From the NCBI GenBank assembly GCA_024103275.1, contig JAGFIV010000090.1:1-64000 (forward strand): DNA of 64,000 nucleotides. The letters run 5' to 3'. Each line of letters starts with the position of its first letter. Within the stretch, counting starts at the first letter, position 1. This document shows, piece after piece, positions 7,956 to 16,700 of the stretch. Position numbers and translations under genes: made by a program. Under the pieces are notes generated by a model. The model had not been told where the DNA came from and ran no database searches. It saw only the letters and a program-made list of their open reading frames with translations. The stretch is from Flavobacteriales bacterium. GTDB lineage: Bacteria; Bacteroidota; Bacteroidia; Flavobacteriales_F; PHOS-HE28.

Positions 7956-7977
7956 GGTCAAGTTCTTTCGATGCGCC

Positions 7978-8784
7978 CTACCCGGCGCTGGTGTAAAGTT
8001 CGTGGACGATGATAAATGCCCCCATGGCCAGGATGAACCAGCCAAAGGCCGGCCGCAGCCTTTCGTTGCGGGTACGGGTGGCCAGGCGGCTCCCAAGAAT
8101 GATGCCCAGAATGGCCAAGGCCAGAATGGGCAGCAGGATCGTCGTGTGGTCTGCCAATTGGACCGACGTGTCCCCCATGAATCCAACGAATGAGTTCAAG
8201 GTGATGATCAACAGGGAGGTGCCCACGGCGTGTTTCATGTCCATGCCCGCCAGGAGAACCAAGGCGGGCACGATCAGGAAGCCGCCACCGGCGCCCAACA
8301 CGCCGGTGAGCAGGCCCACCCCAAGGCCGATGGCCACCAAGGGAAGGGTGCCGTGCTTGACCGGGTGTGCGCCGGGTATCGGGGCTTTGCCGCGGATCAT
8401 GCGGACCGCGGAAAAGAGCATGGCCAGGGCAAACAAGATGAGCAGGGTGGTGTCCTTGCTGAGGGTGAAGCCGTTTCCCTGCCACACCGGGTCGGGTAGG
8501 GCAGGCACCAGCCAATGGCGGGCGGCATATACGCTTGCCATGGAAGAAGCCCCGAACACGGCAGCAGTAGGCCAGTGGATGTTCCCCTGACGGTGATGGC
8601 TGAACAGTCCGGCCGCACTGGTGGTGCCCACGATGAACAGGGAAAGGCCTGTGGCCGTCACGGCATCCTGCCCGAACAGATAGGCGAGCATGGGCACGGT
8701 GAGTATGGACCCACCCCCGCCCATAAGCCCCAGGGAAAGGCCCATGACGATAGCCGCTGAATAACCAAGCAGCTCAAGGCTCAT
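7978..8784 (-). CDS. TSUP-family (TauE/SafE) sulfite/sulfonate exporter
   Basis: 268 aa, about eight membrane helices arranged as two repeats, each opening with the glycine-rich signature (GLSLGLMGGGGSILTVP and GLLTGVLGAGGGFLIVP). TSUP proteins export sulfite, thiosulfate or organosulfonates, or import sulfur compounds. Position upstream of the persulfide dioxygenase-rhodanese gene suggests sulfite export from persulfide oxidation. A good -7 box lies 51 bases upstream. Confidence 0.9.
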   Translation of the reverse strand: MSLELLGYSAAIVMGLSLGLMGGGGSILTVPMLAYLFGQDAVTATGLSLFIVGTTSAAGLFSHHRQGNIHWPTAAVFGASSMASVYAARHWLVPALPDPVWQGNGFTLSKDTTLLILFALAMLFSAVRMIRGKAPIPGAHPVKHGTLPLVAIGLGVGLLTGVLGAGGGFLIVPALVLLAGMDMKHAVGTSLLIITLNSFVGFMGDTSVQLADHTTILLPILALAILGIILGSRLATRTRNERLRPAFGWFILAMGAFIIVHELYTSAG

Positions 8785-8834
8785 GAGGCCTGGGTGTGGC
8801 GAGGTGGGCCACCGGGAAAGGGGACGACATGGTG

Positions 8835-8842
8835 CAAACGTA
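8835..8842 (-). promoter_or_regulatory. -7 box (TACGTTTG) before the TSUP-MBL operon
   Basis: Exact TAnnTTTG match on the minus strand, 51 bases upstream of the TSUP start codon. The intervening stretch holds no gene. Confidence 0.6.
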
Positions 8843-8883
8843 AACCGGCCGGTTCGCCGGGGCTGTGAGGAAAGTACCGGACG

Positions 8884-10008
8884 TCAGATCGCGCCCAGTA
8901 GTTCAGGCCCGAATACTTCGGCCTGGTAGCGCCGCATGGGCGGTATGGCCAACAATTCCCCAATGGTTGCGGGCTTGGCCAGTGCAATGTCCATCAGCAG
9001 GTGGTTGGCCGCCACGATGCCCGGCCGCAGCTCATGGTCGATGGCCAGTTTGTCCCGCATGGCCTTCAACCGCTTCATCCGGTCCTCCAACTGGGGGTCG
9101 CGTGGGTGTCGCTTGGGGCGTTCCAAGCGGGGCCATTGGTCCTTCGGGGTGGCCAGGCCCCGATGCAGGGCGGCCAAAATGGCCTCACCATATTTCGAGA
9201 TCGCCGATGCTCCGACACCTTTCATCGCGGCCAGTTCGGCGAGGTTGTTCACCGGGGCTTTCGCCAAGCTCAGCAGCACATCGTTGCCCAGCACCATGAA
9301 GGCGGCCCTGTCCAGCTTCACCGCTACTTGGTCACGCCATGCATGCAATTCCTTCAGGATAGCCAACTCCTTGGGCCGCAACGCCTTGGCTCCCTTGATG
9401 CGCAGGAATCCGGGCAACTCGTCCTCCTTGGCCTGGAAGGGCAGCTCGGTGAGCAGGTCGAATTCCTCCAAGGCCCAATCCCAGCGGCCCTTGGCCTTCA
9501 ACCGGGCCGTCATTTCATCCCGCAAGGCGATCAGGTGGCGGGTGTCCATGGCGGCATAATCCAGCATGTCCTGCGTGAGCGGCCGCTTGCACCAGTCAGC
9601 CTTCTGGAAGCGCTTGTCCAGTTTGATGTCGAAATACTTGAGCATCAACGAGGCCAGGCCCAGCTCCGGCTCGTTGATCAGCTCGGCGGCGATCAAGGTG
9701 TCGAAAATGTGGCGCACGCGGAAGCCGTACATGTGCTTCAGCAGCCGCAGGTCGTAATCGGCATCGTGGATCACCGTTTCGCCGCTCTCTGAACCCAGCA
9801 GCGTGCCCAATTCCCCCACATCGGTAACCGCCAGGGGGTCGATCAGCCAGGTGTCCTTCCGGTTGGACAGTTGGATCAGCCCGATCCGTTCGTGGAAGCG
9901 GTGAAAGCTGCTGGCCTCGGTGTCCAGCGCAAGGCTTGTTTCACCGGCCAGGTGGGCCATGAGGTCCCGGAACCGGGCCTGGTCGGTGATCAAGGGAGCA
10001 TGCTGCAT
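8884..10008 (-). CDS. rnd: Ribonuclease D
   Basis: 374 aa. The DEDD 3'-5' exonuclease domain (about 1-180) shows Exo I LALDTEASSF, Exo II with HDADYDLRLL and Exo III DYAAMDTRHL. An HRDC domain (about 210-290) and a second helical C-terminal region follow, as in full-length RNase D. It trims 3' ends of tRNA precursors and other structured RNAs. The ATG at 10008 is preferred to a TTG four codons upstream because a TTCCTTTG box sits at 10018-10025. Confidence 0.92.
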   Translation of the reverse strand: MQHAPLITDQARFRDLMAHLAGETSLALDTEASSFHRFHERIGLIQLSNRKDTWLIDPLAVTDVGELGTLLGSESGETVIHDADYDLRLLKHMYGFRVRHIFDTLIAAELINEPELGLASLMLKYFDIKLDKRFQKADWCKRPLTQDMLDYAAMDTRHLIALRDEMTARLKAKGRWDWALEEFDLLTELPFQAKEDELPGFLRIKGAKALRPKELAILKELHAWRDQVAVKLDRAAFMVLGNDVLLSLAKAPVNNLAELAAMKGVGASAISKYGEAILAALHRGLATPKDQWPRLERPKRHPRDPQLEDRMKRLKAMRDKLAIDHELRPGIVAANHLLMDIALAKPATIGELLAIPPMRRYQAEVFGPELLGAI

Positions 10009-10189
10009 GGGCGGGTGCAAAGGAAACCAATGCCGGGTGTGGACGGCCCCCGATTTTATCAGGGATGATGGTGCATACGCGTCCGGAGATCAGGACGAAG
10101 GTGTAACCTCCTGGGGGACAGTGACCGTTATGGTTTTCAAATCGGTTTGGAGGGGGGCGGGCGGTGCGGTCAGGGGCTTCCCACGTCGT

Positions 10190-11281
10190 TCAGCAGTACC
10201 GTTCCCCCAGGTCCTTGGTCAGGTCCTGCACGATGGTCTTGATCTTCTGCTCGTCGTGCTTGCGGCACACCAGCAGGGCATCGGGTGTGCTCACCACGAT
10301 GTAGTCCTCCAGGCCTTGGAGCACCACCAGGCGCTGGTCCTGCACGTGCACCATGTTGTCCTTCCCATCGTACACGCGCACGATGGGGCCGGTACCGGTG
10401 TTGCCGTGGCCGTCCTTGGGCAACTGGGTGAACAGGCTGCCCCAGGTGCCCAGGTCGCTCCACCCGAAATCGCCGGCCACCACGAATACGTTCCTGGCCT
10501 TCTCCAGGATCCCGTAGTCGATGCTGATGTTCTGGCAATTGCCGTAGATGCCGGCGATGAACCCGGCCTCGCCAGCCGTGCCATAGGCCTCCTTCCCTTG
10601 GGCGAACAGGGCCTCCATCTCCGGCAGGTGCTCGCTGAAGGCCTTGCTGATGCTCCGGAGCGACCAGATGAAGATGCCGCTGTTCCACAGGTAGTCTCCG
10701 CTGTTCAGGAACCGCAAGGCCGTGTCGTGGTCGGGCTTCTCGGTGAAGGTCTTCACGCGCTTCACGTCCGGGCGGTCCGCCGGGCCCTGTTCACTGAACT
10801 GGATATAACCGTATCCGGTGTCGGGCCGGTCAGGGGTGATGCCCAGCGTGACGAGGCAATCCTCCGCGGCGGCCTGCTCCAGAGCAATGGAAAGCCGGGC
10901 CTGGAACCCGGCCTCGTCCTTCACCAGGTGGTCGCTGGGGGCGGTGATGATGACGGCATCCGGGTCGCGCTTGGCGATCACGTGGTTGGCGTAGGCGATG
11001 CAGGGGGCGGTGTTCCGGCGGTCCGGCTCCAGCAGCACTTGTCCGGGCTTCAGGGTCGGGAGCTGCTCGCGGACCAGGGCCGCGTACTGGGCATTGGTCA
11101 CCACGTAGATGTTCTCCGGCGGGCAGCAGGCGGTGAAGCGGTCGAAGGTGGCTTGGATCAGGGTGCGCCCATGGCCCAGGAAATCCAGGAATTGCTTGGG
11201 GTGTGCGGTGCGGCTCATGGGCCAGAAGCGGCTTCCGATGCCACCGGCCATGATGACGCAATACGTATGCGATGGATTCAT
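10190..11281 (-). CDS. manC: Mannose-1-phosphate guanylyltransferase
   Basis: 363 aa nucleotidyltransferase making GDP-mannose from GTP and mannose-1-phosphate for cell-surface glycans. The GTP-binding signature MAGGIGSRFWPMSR is at 11-24, followed by PKQFLD, and FTEKPD and WNSGIFIW are typical of the GMP family. It is the short form without the C-terminal isomerase domain of bifunctional enzymes. It follows the SprT-like gene by 19 bases on the same strand. Confidence 0.93.
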   Translation of the reverse strand: MNPSHTYCVIMAGGIGSRFWPMSRTAHPKQFLDFLGHGRTLIQATFDRFTACCPPENIYVVTNAQYAALVREQLPTLKPGQVLLEPDRRNTAPCIAYANHVIAKRDPDAVIITAPSDHLVKDEAGFQARLSIALEQAAAEDCLVTLGITPDRPDTGYGYIQFSEQGPADRPDVKRVKTFTEKPDHDTALRFLNSGDYLWNSGIFIWSLRSISKAFSEHLPEMEALFAQGKEAYGTAGEAGFIAGIYGNCQNISIDYGILEKARNVFVVAGDFGWSDLGTWGSLFTQLPKDGHGNTGTGPIVRVYDGKDNMVHVQDQRLVVLQGLEDYIVVSTPDALLVCRKHDEQKIKTIVQDLTKDLGERYC

Positions 11282-11300
11282 GCGGATAGGGAGGCCATCA

Positions 11301-11930
11301 TCAGGAAGCCCGCCGGGAGGCCAGGGGCCTGTCCAGCTGCACCTCGGCCGTGGGGTCGATCAGGTAGATGCGGCGGTTGTTGAGGCAGCGGCAGCGGAAA
11401 CGCTTGCGCAGCTGCTGCCCCTTCACGAACAGCTTCCCGTTGAAACGGAATACGGTGTTGTTGGGCAATTCCTCCAGGAAGGGCAGGGGGTCGCGGTCGT
11501 ACCGGCGCAGCACCCGCATCAAATCGTGGTCCGTGCAGCTGCTGCTGGGTGCGTCGCTCAGGTGCACGGTGAGGGCCCGGAGCACGTCCGGCGGGAAGAC
11601 CTCGCGGCTGAGGAAGGGCCGCATAAGGCGCTTGTATTCGGCCTTCCATTCGGCCCCGTGGGGTTCGTGGCGGCGGTATTTCTGGAAGGTGGCATAGTGT
11701 GCGAATTCGTGCACCAGCACCACCAGGAAGGCATAGCGGTTCAGGTCCTCATTCACCGAGATGCGGTGCCTGAGCGTGCGGGTGGCCACGCGGTAATCGC
11801 CCAATTTGGTGGCACGCGGCGGGCTGATGCGCACCAGTACCGGGTTGCGGCGCAGCCATTGGGCCACCACCGGCCACGCATGGCGGGGCAGGTGCGCCTG
11901 CAAGCGGAGGATGTCAGTGGTGCGTGCCAT
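11301..11930 (-). CDS. SprT-like zinc metallopeptidase domain protein
   Basis: 209 aa. The zinc motif HEFAH is at residues 74-78 in VLVHEFAHYATFQKY, preceded by a helix and a strand as in the SprT/Spartan fold. The C-terminal part (FRCRCLNNRRIYLID) resembles the zinc-ribbon-like end of SprT proteins. Eukaryotic Spartan cleaves DNA-protein crosslinks; the bacterial role is uncertain. The ATG at 11930 is chosen because conserved sequence begins there; it overlaps the end of the upstream lipoprotein gene by 17 bp. Confidence 0.85.
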   Translation of the reverse strand: MARTTDILRLQAHLPRHAWPVVAQWLRRNPVLVRISPPRATKLGDYRVATRTLRHRISVNEDLNRYAFLVVLVHEFAHYATFQKYRRHEPHGAEWKAEYKRLMRPFLSREVFPPDVLRALTVHLSDAPSSSCTDHDLMRVLRRYDRDPLPFLEELPNNTVFRFNGKLFVKGQQLRKRFRCRCLNNRRIYLIDPTAEVQLDRPLASRRAS

Positions 11931-12144
11931 CGTGGTCAAGGGAGGGCCGACGGTCCGGAACGGACCGGTCGGCGTGGTATTCGATCGTGGCCCCTTGGGG
12001 CAATGCATTCCACTTTGGGCAATCGCAGCCCTTCCGTTTGTGGCGGATGTGTCCGTCGCGCAGGGATGCGCAGCCTGGTGCGAACAAGAGGGACCCAAGC
12101 ATCACGATCAAGGGCAAAAGGGGGCGTGGACGAATAAAAGGCAT
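11914..12144 (-). CDS. Small lipoprotein with CDCPKW motif
   Basis: 76 aa with a lipoprotein signal (basic MPFIRPRP, hydrophobic stretch, then FAPGC with the lipidated Cys), and a mature part containing RKGCDCPKWN. Short lipoproteins with a CPKW-like ending are frequent in Bacteroidota but have no known function. A TACATTTG box at 12172-12179 supports a start at 12144 (or 12156). It heads a minus-strand operon with the SprT-like gene and manC. Confidence 0.7.
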   Translation of the reverse strand: MPFIRPRPLLPLIVMLGSLLFAPGCASLRDGHIRHKRKGCDCPKWNALPQGATIEYHADRSVPDRRPSLDHDGTHH

Positions 12145-12171
12145 GCCAAGCCGCATCGGCGCGGTGGCTTG

Positions 12172-12179
12172 CAAATGTA
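12172..12179 (-). promoter_or_regulatory. -7 box (TACATTTG) before the small lipoprotein gene
   Basis: Exact TAnnTTTG match on the minus strand 27 bases before the ATG at 12144. Confidence 0.6.
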
Positions 12180-12262
12180 GCGGGTGCGCCCGGTGGGCAA
12201 AAGGACCGCCCGGAAAGATTTCGGGACCCGCCCCGGCCCTACATTCGCCGGTCCGTCCCACC

Positions 12263-13003
12263 ATGGGCCTGCTCTTCCATATCGGCCGCTATTTCATGCT
12301 CCTGGGCGAGGTTTTCTCCAAGCCCGAGCGCCGCAGCGTGTATTGGCGGCGCACCGTGGAAGAGATGGACCTGCTGGGCGTCAAGAGCTTAGGTATCGTG
12401 GCCCTGCTTTCCCTCTTCATGGGGGCGGTGATCGCCATCCAGACCAAGACCAACATCGACTCGCCCCTGATCCCCTTCTATGTGGTGGGCTTCACCGTGC
12501 GCCAGAGCACCATCCTGGAGTTCAGCCCCACGATCATTTCCCTCATTTTGGCCGGCAAGGTGGGTTCCACCATCGCGGCCGAGATCGGCTCCATGCGGGT
12601 GAAGGAGCAGATCGATGCCCTGGACATCATGGGGGTGAACTCCGCCGGCTACCTGATCCTGCCCAAGATCATCGCCACGGCCATCATCAACCCGTTCCTG
12701 ATCATGATCAGCATGTTCCTGAGCATTTTCGGGGGGTGGTTGGCCGGGGTGTTCACCGGCATCATCAGCTCCAGCAATTACATCGCCGGGGTCCAATGGG
12801 ATTTCGACCCGTACATCGTCACCTACGCCCTGATCAAGACCGTCGTCTTCGCGGTCATCATCGCCACGGTTTCCGGCTACCATGGGTACTACACCCGGGG
12901 CGGCACGCGCGAGGTGGGCATCAGCAGCACCAAGGCCGTGGTCTATAGCGACGTGGTGATCCTGATCGCCAACTACCTGCTCACCCAACTGCTGCTTCTA
13001 TGA
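12263..13003 (+). CDS. mlaE: MlaE-type ABC transporter permease
   Basis: 246 aa integral membrane protein of the MlaE/YrbE (DUF140) permease family with about five to six helices. The conserved core is ILAGKVGSTIAAEIGSM...EQIDAL, typical of the lipid-transport MCE systems that move phospholipids between inner and outer membranes. The ATP-binding partner starts inside its stop codon (4-bp overlap). The MCE-domain protein MlaD is not adjacent here. A TACATTCG near-box precedes the gene. Confidence 0.92.
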   Translation: MGLLFHIGRYFMLLGEVFSKPERRSVYWRRTVEEMDLLGVKSLGIVALLSLFMGAVIAIQTKTNIDSPLIPFYVVGFTVRQSTILEFSPTIISLILAGKVGSTIAAEIGSMRVKEQIDALDIMGVNSAGYLILPKIIATAIINPFLIMISMFLSIFGGWLAGVFTGIISSSNYIAGVQWDFDPYIVTYALIKTVVFAVIIATVSGYHGYYTRGGTREVGISSTKAVVYSDVVILIANYLLTQLLLL

Positions 13004-13761
13004 TCGAGGTAAGGCAATTGAGCAAAAGCTTCGGGGAGGTGGAAGTGCTGCACGACATCAATGCGCAGTTCCACAAGGGGAAGGTGAACCAGGTGATCGG
13101 CAAAAGCGGCAGCGGCAAGAGTGTGCTGGCCAAATGCATCGTGGGCCTGTTGGCACCCACGTCCGGCGAGGTGTTGTACAGCGGCGAATCCTTCCAGCAG
13201 ATGGACAAGGAACGCAAGAAGCTGCTCCGCCAGGAGATCGGCATGCTTTTCCAGAGCAGCGCGCTCTTCGACTCGCTCACGGTACTGGAGAACGTGATGT
13301 TCCCCCTGCGGATGTTCGCCACCATGAGCCCTGCCGAGATGCGCGAACGGGCCGGATCCTGCCTCAAGCGGGTACGCATCGAGGGCCAGGACCAAAAATA
13401 CCCGGCCGAGATCAGCGGCGGCATGCAGAAGCGCGTAGGCATCGCCCGGGCCATCGCCATGCAGCCCAAGTACCTCTTCGTGGACGAGCCCAACAGCGGA
13501 CTCGATCCGCAGACGAGCATCGTCATCGACGAGCTCATCAAGGAGCTCACCGAGGAGTTCGATACCACCACCCTGGTGATCACGCACGACATGAACTCGG
13601 TGATGGGGATCGCGGACCACATCTTCTTCATCCATAGCAAGCGCTTGTGGTGGCAGGGCACCCGCGATGAGCTGCTGCGCAGCGACAACCAGGAGTTGCA
13701 GGAGTTCATCTTCGCCGGCAGCCTGATGCGCCAGGTGCGCCAGGCGATGGGAGGGCGTTGA
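13000..13761 (+). CDS. mlaF: MlaF-type ABC transporter ATP-binding protein
   Basis: 253 aa ABC ATPase. Walker A GKSGSGKS is at 34-41, the signature SGGMQKR begins at 139, Walker B YLFVDEP has D162/E163, and the switch His is in VITHDM. It pairs with the overlapping MlaE permease to power lipid trafficking at the envelope. The C-terminal tail after the ATPase core is short. Confidence 0.93.
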   Translation: MIEVRQLSKSFGEVEVLHDINAQFHKGKVNQVIGKSGSGKSVLAKCIVGLLAPTSGEVLYSGESFQQMDKERKKLLRQEIGMLFQSSALFDSLTVLENVMFPLRMFATMSPAEMRERAGSCLKRVRIEGQDQKYPAEISGGMQKRVGIARAIAMQPKYLFVDEPNSGLDPQTSIVIDELIKELTEEFDTTTLVITHDMNSVMGIADHIFFIHSKRLWWQGTRDELLRSDNQELQEFIFAGSLMRQVRQAMGGR

Positions 13762-13842
13762 GTCCCCGGGGAAAGCCCAGGAGGGAGGGGTATGGCCGGT
13801 CCGGTTGTTCACTTTCACGTGCACGGCCATTGTGTGATTGAT

Positions 13843-13850
13843 CATCTTTG
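13843..13850 (+). promoter_or_regulatory. Near-consensus -7 box (CATCTTTG) before the sensor kinase
   Basis: One mismatch to TAnnTTTG, 11 bases before the ATG at 13862. Confidence 0.4.
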
Positions 13851-13861
13851 GGCGTTCCGTG

Positions 13862-15823
13862 ATGCGTGGTATCCGTGCCTTGGCGTTTCTGTCCGTCCTC
13901 ATGCCTGCCCCGGCCTTGCTGGCGCAGGATGCCTCGCTGGTGCCGGGCCTGCTGAAGGAGTATGCTGCCGCCCGGGAGGATTCGGTGCGCGGCAACACCT
14001 TGGCCCTCATCAGCTACCACCTGGTCCGCTCCCGGCCGGACAGCGCCCGCCTGACCGGACGCCAAGCCATGGAGCTGGCCCGACGCACCGGGAGTACCAA
14101 GGTTCTCAGGGCGGCCCATGCCAGCTTGGGGTGGTTGGCCTCAGAACAAGGCGAACTGGACAGCGCCGAGTTCCATTTGAACAAGGCCCGGGAGCTCGCC
14201 GATCGCGATGGGGATGCCAAGGACCTGGCCAGCACCCTGCTCAACCTGGGCTGGGTGGCCGAAAAACGCGGCGACCAGGCCGGGGCGTTGAAGCTCTTCC
14301 TGCAGGCGCTCGATAAGGCCGAGGAAGCCCGGGACAGTGTGCGCGTGGCCACCATCAACTATGCCATCGGCATCAGCTACCGCAAGGTGCCGGACTTCCC
14401 CGCCGCCTTGCGGTACCTGCAGCGGGCGTTGAAAGTGGAACAGGCCTTGGGGCGGCGCAACAAGGTGGGCCATTGCCAATTGGCCATCGCAAACATCAAG
14501 CGAGATCAGGGGGATACCGCCCAGGCCATGCAGCAGTACAGCCTGGCCCGGATGGCGTACGCGGCCGTGGCGGACCATGTCGGCCTGGGCTTGGTGGAGG
14601 AGAACATCGGCGACATGCTCTTGGGGCAGTCCCCGGAAAAGGCATTGGAACACTATGCCACGGCCTTGGGCAACTATGCCCGGGCCAATGCCCAGCTGGA
14701 CCGCGCGTATGTGCTGCGCAACGTGGGAGAGGCCAACCTGCGCCTGGGCCATTTGGAGGCCGCGCGCACTGCCTTGAAGGAAGGACGGGCGATCGCCGTG
14801 CAGGTGAAGGCGCAGGAACTCGTGATGGACTACGAGCATAGCATGGCCGACCTGTCGCTGGCCCGCAACGATGCACGCGGCGTTGCGGCACACATGGAGC
14901 GCTTCGTGGCGCTGAAGGACAGCCTGCAGGGCGAGGCCCGGCAGCACGAGATCGCCCGGCTGCACACCGAGTTCGAGACCGAGCGCAAGGAGAAGGACAA
15001 CGCCCTGCTGCGCGAACAGAACCGCACCCAGGAGCAGCGCCTGCACGTTCGCAGCCTGCAGCTGTACGGCAGCTTGGCCTTGGCCTTGCTGGCCATCATG
15101 GCCATCGTGCTCATCGGACGCACCTACCGCCAGAAGAAGCGGTATGCCTTCATCCTGGAACGGTTAAACACGGACCTGGAGCAGAGCCACGTCGAAATCT
15201 CCGAGGTGAACAGCCTGCTGCAGATGAAGTTGCTGCGCAGCCAGATGAACCCCCACTTCATTTACAATTGCCTGAACAGCGCTGCCCAGATGACCCAGGA
15301 AGGGCGGCAGGCCGAGGCCCTGGCCTACCTGCAGGGCTTTGCCCGGCTGCTGCGCATGGTGCTGGAGTACAGCGTGCGCGACCGCGTGCCGTTGGAAGAG
15401 GAAGTGGAGTTCCTGGAGTTGTACCTCCAACTGGAGGCCAAGCGCCTACCCGGATTGCGGTACAGCGTAAAGGTGCAGGAGGCGCTGCTGGATGACGAGG
15501 CCGAGATCCCGGCCCTGCTGGTGCAGCCGTTCGTGGAGAATGCCCTTTGGCACGGCCTGGCCACCAAGGTGGGCGAGCGGGTGCTGCAAGTGTCCTTCCA
15601 TAAGGCAGGCAATGAACTGGCTTGCGACATCATGGACAACGGCATCGGGCGGCAGGCATCGGGCACCAAGCCCACGGACCACCGCTCCATGGGCATCCAG
15701 CTCACCCGCGAGCGCCTGCGCCTGCTGGCCTATCGCATGGGCGAGGAGGGGCGCATCAGTACCTTTGACCTGAAGGACCAGGCCGGGAATCCGCAGGGGA
15801 CCAAGGTCACCTTGCAGTTGTAG
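13862..15823 (+). CDS. TPR-containing sensor histidine kinase (LytS/His_kinase type)
   Basis: 653 aa. A signal peptide (RGIRALAFLSVLMPAPALLAQ) leads a periplasmic region of about six TPR-like repeats (40-360), then a coiled coil, one membrane helix (about 400-420), a second coiled coil, the His_kinase domain with phospho-acceptor His465 in SQMNPHFIYNCLNS, and an HATPase_c domain (DNGIG). This architecture is common in Bacteroidota and always pairs with a LytTR regulator, which follows 18 bases downstream. The signal sensed by the TPR part is unknown. Confidence 0.93.
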   Translation: MRGIRALAFLSVLMPAPALLAQDASLVPGLLKEYAAAREDSVRGNTLALISYHLVRSRPDSARLTGRQAMELARRTGSTKVLRAAHASLGWLASEQGELDSAEFHLNKARELADRDGDAKDLASTLLNLGWVAEKRGDQAGALKLFLQALDKAEEARDSVRVATINYAIGISYRKVPDFPAALRYLQRALKVEQALGRRNKVGHCQLAIANIKRDQGDTAQAMQQYSLARMAYAAVADHVGLGLVEENIGDMLLGQSPEKALEHYATALGNYARANAQLDRAYVLRNVGEANLRLGHLEAARTALKEGRAIAVQVKAQELVMDYEHSMADLSLARNDARGVAAHMERFVALKDSLQGEARQHEIARLHTEFETERKEKDNALLREQNRTQEQRLHVRSLQLYGSLALALLAIMAIVLIGRTYRQKKRYAFILERLNTDLEQSHVEISEVNSLLQMKLLRSQMNPHFIYNCLNSAAQMTQEGRQAEALAYLQGFARLLRMVLEYSVRDRVPLEEEVEFLELYLQLEAKRLPGLRYSVKVQEALLDDEAEIPALLVQPFVENALWHGLATKVGERVLQVSFHKAGNELACDIMDNGIGRQASGTKPTDHRSMGIQLTRERLRLLAYRMGEEGRISTFDLKDQAGNPQGTKVTLQL

Positions 15824-15841
15824 AATTGGGTGTTGAAGGGC

Positions 15842-16582
15842 ATGTTGAGCGCGATCGTGGTGGATGATGAGCCCGGCAACCGGGAATACCTGAAGGTGCT
15901 GCTGCGCGAACATGCGGGCGATGTGGAAGTGGTGGGGGAGGCCGGCAACATCGCGGAAGCCAAGGCTTTCTTGGAACACCGCCCCGTGGACCTGCTCTTC
16001 CTGGACGTGGAGATGCCCGGTGGCAGCGGCTTCGACCTGCTGCGCGGCATGGGCAGCTGGCCCTTCGAGGTGATCTTCACCACGGCCTTCTCGCGCTACG
16101 CCATCCAGGCCATCCGCTTCAGCGCACTGGATTATTTGCTCAAGCCGGTGCAGCCGGAGGAACTGCGTTCGGCCTTGGACCGCTGCATCGCGCAACGCGC
16201 GCAGGCACTGCCGCGTGAAGAGCTGCAGAAGCAGTTCATGGCCAACATCGCCAAGGACGAGGAGAAGGACCTCAAGCTCAGCCTCACCAGCGGCGACCGC
16301 AACTACTTCGTTTCCCCCAAGGCCGTGAGCCTCTGCCAGGCCGACGGCAACTACACCGAGCTCCACTTGGACGACGGCCGCCGCTTCATCAGCGCCCGCA
16401 CCCTGAAGGAATACGAGGACATGTTGGAGCCTTGGGGCTTCCTGCGCGTACACCGGGCCTCCTTGGTGAACCGCGCGGCCGTGGCCGGAATCACGGATGG
16501 GCAAGTGGTGCTCAAGGATGGCCGCCGGGTGGAAGTGAGCCGCCGCAGATGGGAGGAGGTGCGGCGGATCTTCAAGCCGTGA
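15842..16582 (+). CDS. LytTR-family response regulator
   Basis: 246 aa. The receiver domain (1-120) has the acidic pair D8/D9, phospho-acceptor D55 in LLFLDVEMP and the switch Lys in LLKPV. The LytTR DNA-binding domain (about 150-245) has the LCQADGNYTELHL and FLRVHRASLVN motifs. It is the partner of the adjacent TPR histidine kinase. The ATG at 15842 is preferred over a GTG at 15830 because the receiver strand begins there. Target genes cannot be read from the sequence. Confidence 0.94.
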   Translation: MLSAIVVDDEPGNREYLKVLLREHAGDVEVVGEAGNIAEAKAFLEHRPVDLLFLDVEMPGGSGFDLLRGMGSWPFEVIFTTAFSRYAIQAIRFSALDYLLKPVQPEELRSALDRCIAQRAQALPREELQKQFMANIAKDEEKDLKLSLTSGDRNYFVSPKAVSLCQADGNYTELHLDDGRRFISARTLKEYEDMLEPWGFLRVHRASLVNRAAVAGITDGQVVLKDGRRVEVSRRRWEEVRRIFKP

Positions 16583-16605
16583 GCCAGGGGGGTGGAAGGT
16601 TCCCC

Positions 16606-16642
16606 GGTACCGCTCAATAGATCCCGTGCCGCTTGATCGGAC
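16606..16642 (-). repeat. Short repeat encoding a PIKR..IY-stop tail (copy 1)
   Basis: On the minus strand the sequence reads R-P-I-K-R-H-G-I-Y-stop. A close relative at 20124-20163 reads K-P-I-K-R-L-K-I-Y-stop. Both lie roughly 60-100 bp upstream of a plus-strand gene for a secreted protein. It may be the remnant of a C-terminal sorting tail or a shared regulatory element. Confidence 0.45.
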
Positions 16643-16700
16643 GCGCTTGGACGGTGTCAAAGCATGCGCCTGCTTTGGCGGCAGAACATTCCCGCAAGCC

